DNA of 5,301 nucleotides, from positions 1 through 5,301 of the forward strand of contig JASHYW010000690.1 in the NCBI GenBank assembly GCA_030042885.1. The letters are read 5' to 3'. Below, in pieces: positions 4,473 through 5,301 of the stretch. The notes beneath the pieces were generated by a model. The model had not been told where the DNA came from, did no database searches, and saw only the letters and a list, made by a program, of their open reading frames with translations. The DNA comes from Streptosporangiaceae bacterium. GTDB taxonomy: Bacteria; Actinomycetota; Actinomycetes; Streptosporangiales; Streptosporangiaceae. A program made the position numbers and the translations under genes. Positions within the stretch are counted from its first letter, which is position 1. Each line of letters begins with the position of its first letter.

Positions 4473-5301
4473 CTAATGCCGCCTGCTCTGGCCGCCGAAC
4501 CTCGCCGCGATGGTCCCGGCGAGGAAACCGAACTCGGCGATCCGCAGCGCCCTGGCGCACAGCGCGTACAGCAGGACCGCGCCGCCCCCGCCGACGACCG
4601 TGACCACCAGGCCGTAGGCTGCGCTGGGGTTGTGCAGGACATGCCCGGCGCCGATCATCACGGCCAGCGCGAAGATCAGGCCGGGCACGGTGGCCAGGTG
4701 CATCCGGGTCAGGCTGCGGGCGATGTGCCAGCCGTCCAGGCTGCCGACCCGCCGCACCAGCAGGGCCCACCCGGCGACCACCCCGGCCAGGTTGGCGATC
4801 CCGTACACGACGGCCAGCCCGGCCACCACGTCCGGGTGCGGCAGCACCGACAGCGCGATGAGATTACCCGCGATGCCGACGCACATGATGAGCACGCCGA
4901 CCAGGGCCGCCATCCGGCTGTCCTGGAACGAGTAGAAGACCCGCAGCTGCAGCTGGGTGAGCATGTAGGGGACCAGGCCCAAGGAGAACAGGCCGAAGAC
5001 CTCGCCGATATACCTCGCTTCGGCGGGCGCGTTGCTCCCGTAGGAGAACAGGAACTCCGCCAGCGGCCCGCCGAGCACGAAGAGGTAGATCGCCGCGGGT
5101 ACCACGAGCACGGACGCCAGCCGGACGCCGATCGAGAAGTCATCCCTGACCAGCGAATAGCGGCGCGCGTTCGCGTGCTCGCTCATCCGGGGCAGCAGTG
5201 CCGTGATGACCGAGATGCCCACGATCGCGTACGGCAGCTGGAACAGCTGCCAGGCGATGGAGTACGCGGAATAGCCGTTCGCGCCCTGCGAGGCCCTGTT
5301 C
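4473..5301 (-). CDS. murJ: Lipid II flippase MurJ (MviN), C-terminal part (5' end outside window)
   Basis: Inner-membrane transporter of the MOP superfamily that moves lipid II from the cytoplasmic to the outer face for peptidoglycan synthesis. The frame is open to the right edge, so the gene continues beyond it. About 275 residues are visible, beginning inside the conserved stretch AWQLFQLPYAIVGISVITAL followed by LPRMS, a hallmark of the family. Seven membrane helices can be seen at visible-residue positions of roughly 14-36, 60-82, 99-119, 130-152, 158-182, 203-222 and 229-251, matching the C-terminal half of a 14-helix MurJ. The family motif FYSFQDSR is at 122-129. The protein ends shortly after the last helix (FGGQSRRH, then TAG), whereas mycobacterial MurJ continues into a pseudokinase; here that domain is in the next gene, in the same reading frame. 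A GTG at 5222 is internal to the conserved region and is not the start. Confidence 0.95.
   Translation of the reverse strand, partial: NRASQGANGYSAYSIAWQLFQLPYAIVGISVITALLPRMSEHANARRYSLVRDDFSIGVRLASVLVVPAAIYLFVLGGPLAEFLFSYGSNAPAEARYIGEVFGLFSLGLVPYMLTQLQLRVFYSFQDSRMAALVGVLIMCVGIAGNLIALSVLPHPDVVAGLAVVYGIANLAGVVAGWALLVRRVGSLDGWHIARSLTRMHLATVPGLIFALAVMIGAGHVLHNPSAAYGLVVTVVGGGGAVLLYALCARALRIAEFGFLAGTIAARFGGQSRRH

Noticed and set aside
5220..5222. GTG at 5222 as the start of MurJ
   Set aside because: The frame stays open to the window edge and the upstream residues (AWQLFQLPYAI) are conserved MurJ sequence, so this GTG is an internal valine.

Overview
The window comes from a high-GC actinobacterium (Actinomycetes). 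The evidence is strong G/C preference at third codon positions, a GTG start for trxA and a probable GTG start for trxB, Ala/Arg/Pro-rich proteins, and a gene order known from actinobacterial chromosomes: murJ, kinase-like protein, sigM, anti-sigma factor, trxB, trxA. In Mycobacterium tuberculosis the same order (Rv3910 to Rv3914) lies close to the replication origin, so this piece is probably origin-proximal core chromosome and not an island. I cannot fix the genus. The separate murJ and pseudokinase genes argue against a mycobacterium, where the two are fused.

Every supported gene is on the minus strand, so transcription runs from high to low coordinates. From right to left: the C-terminal part of the lipid II flippase MurJ (4473-5301, cut by the window edge); a membrane-anchored pseudokinase with an extracytoplasmic discoidin-like domain (2829-4457); the ECF sigma factor SigM (2199-2822); a possible 36-codon microORF (2092-2202); a zinc-finger membrane anti-sigma factor (1244-2095); thioredoxin reductase TrxB (252-1190); and the first 62 residues of thioredoxin TrxA (1-186, cut by the window edge). 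The first five are packed tightly (gaps of 15 and 6 nt, then ATGA overlaps) and look like one translationally coupled unit. A 53-nt gap precedes trxB and a 65-nt gap precedes trxA. No stretch longer than 300 bases lacks a gene, and I see no RNA genes, mobile elements, CRISPR or convincing terminators.

The genes form two linked modules. The first is envelope-facing: MurJ exports lipid II, the pseudokinase is probably a regulatory scaffold for it, and SigM with its anti-sigma factor forms an envelope or stress-responsive switch. The second is the thioredoxin system, which keeps cytoplasmic thiols reduced. A perfect match to the Streptomyces sigma-R consensus (GGGAAT-N18-GTT) lies across the 3' end of the anti-sigma gene at the right place to drive trxBA separately under disulfide stress.

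The most unusual points are the possible microORF joined by ATGA overlaps to both the sigma and anti-sigma genes, the single in-frame TAG that separates MurJ from the pseudokinase, the loss of all three catalytic motifs in the kinase-like protein, and an ECF-type promoter candidate in the tail of sigM. None of this amounts to a clearly new system; it is a known locus with some undescribed-looking local details.
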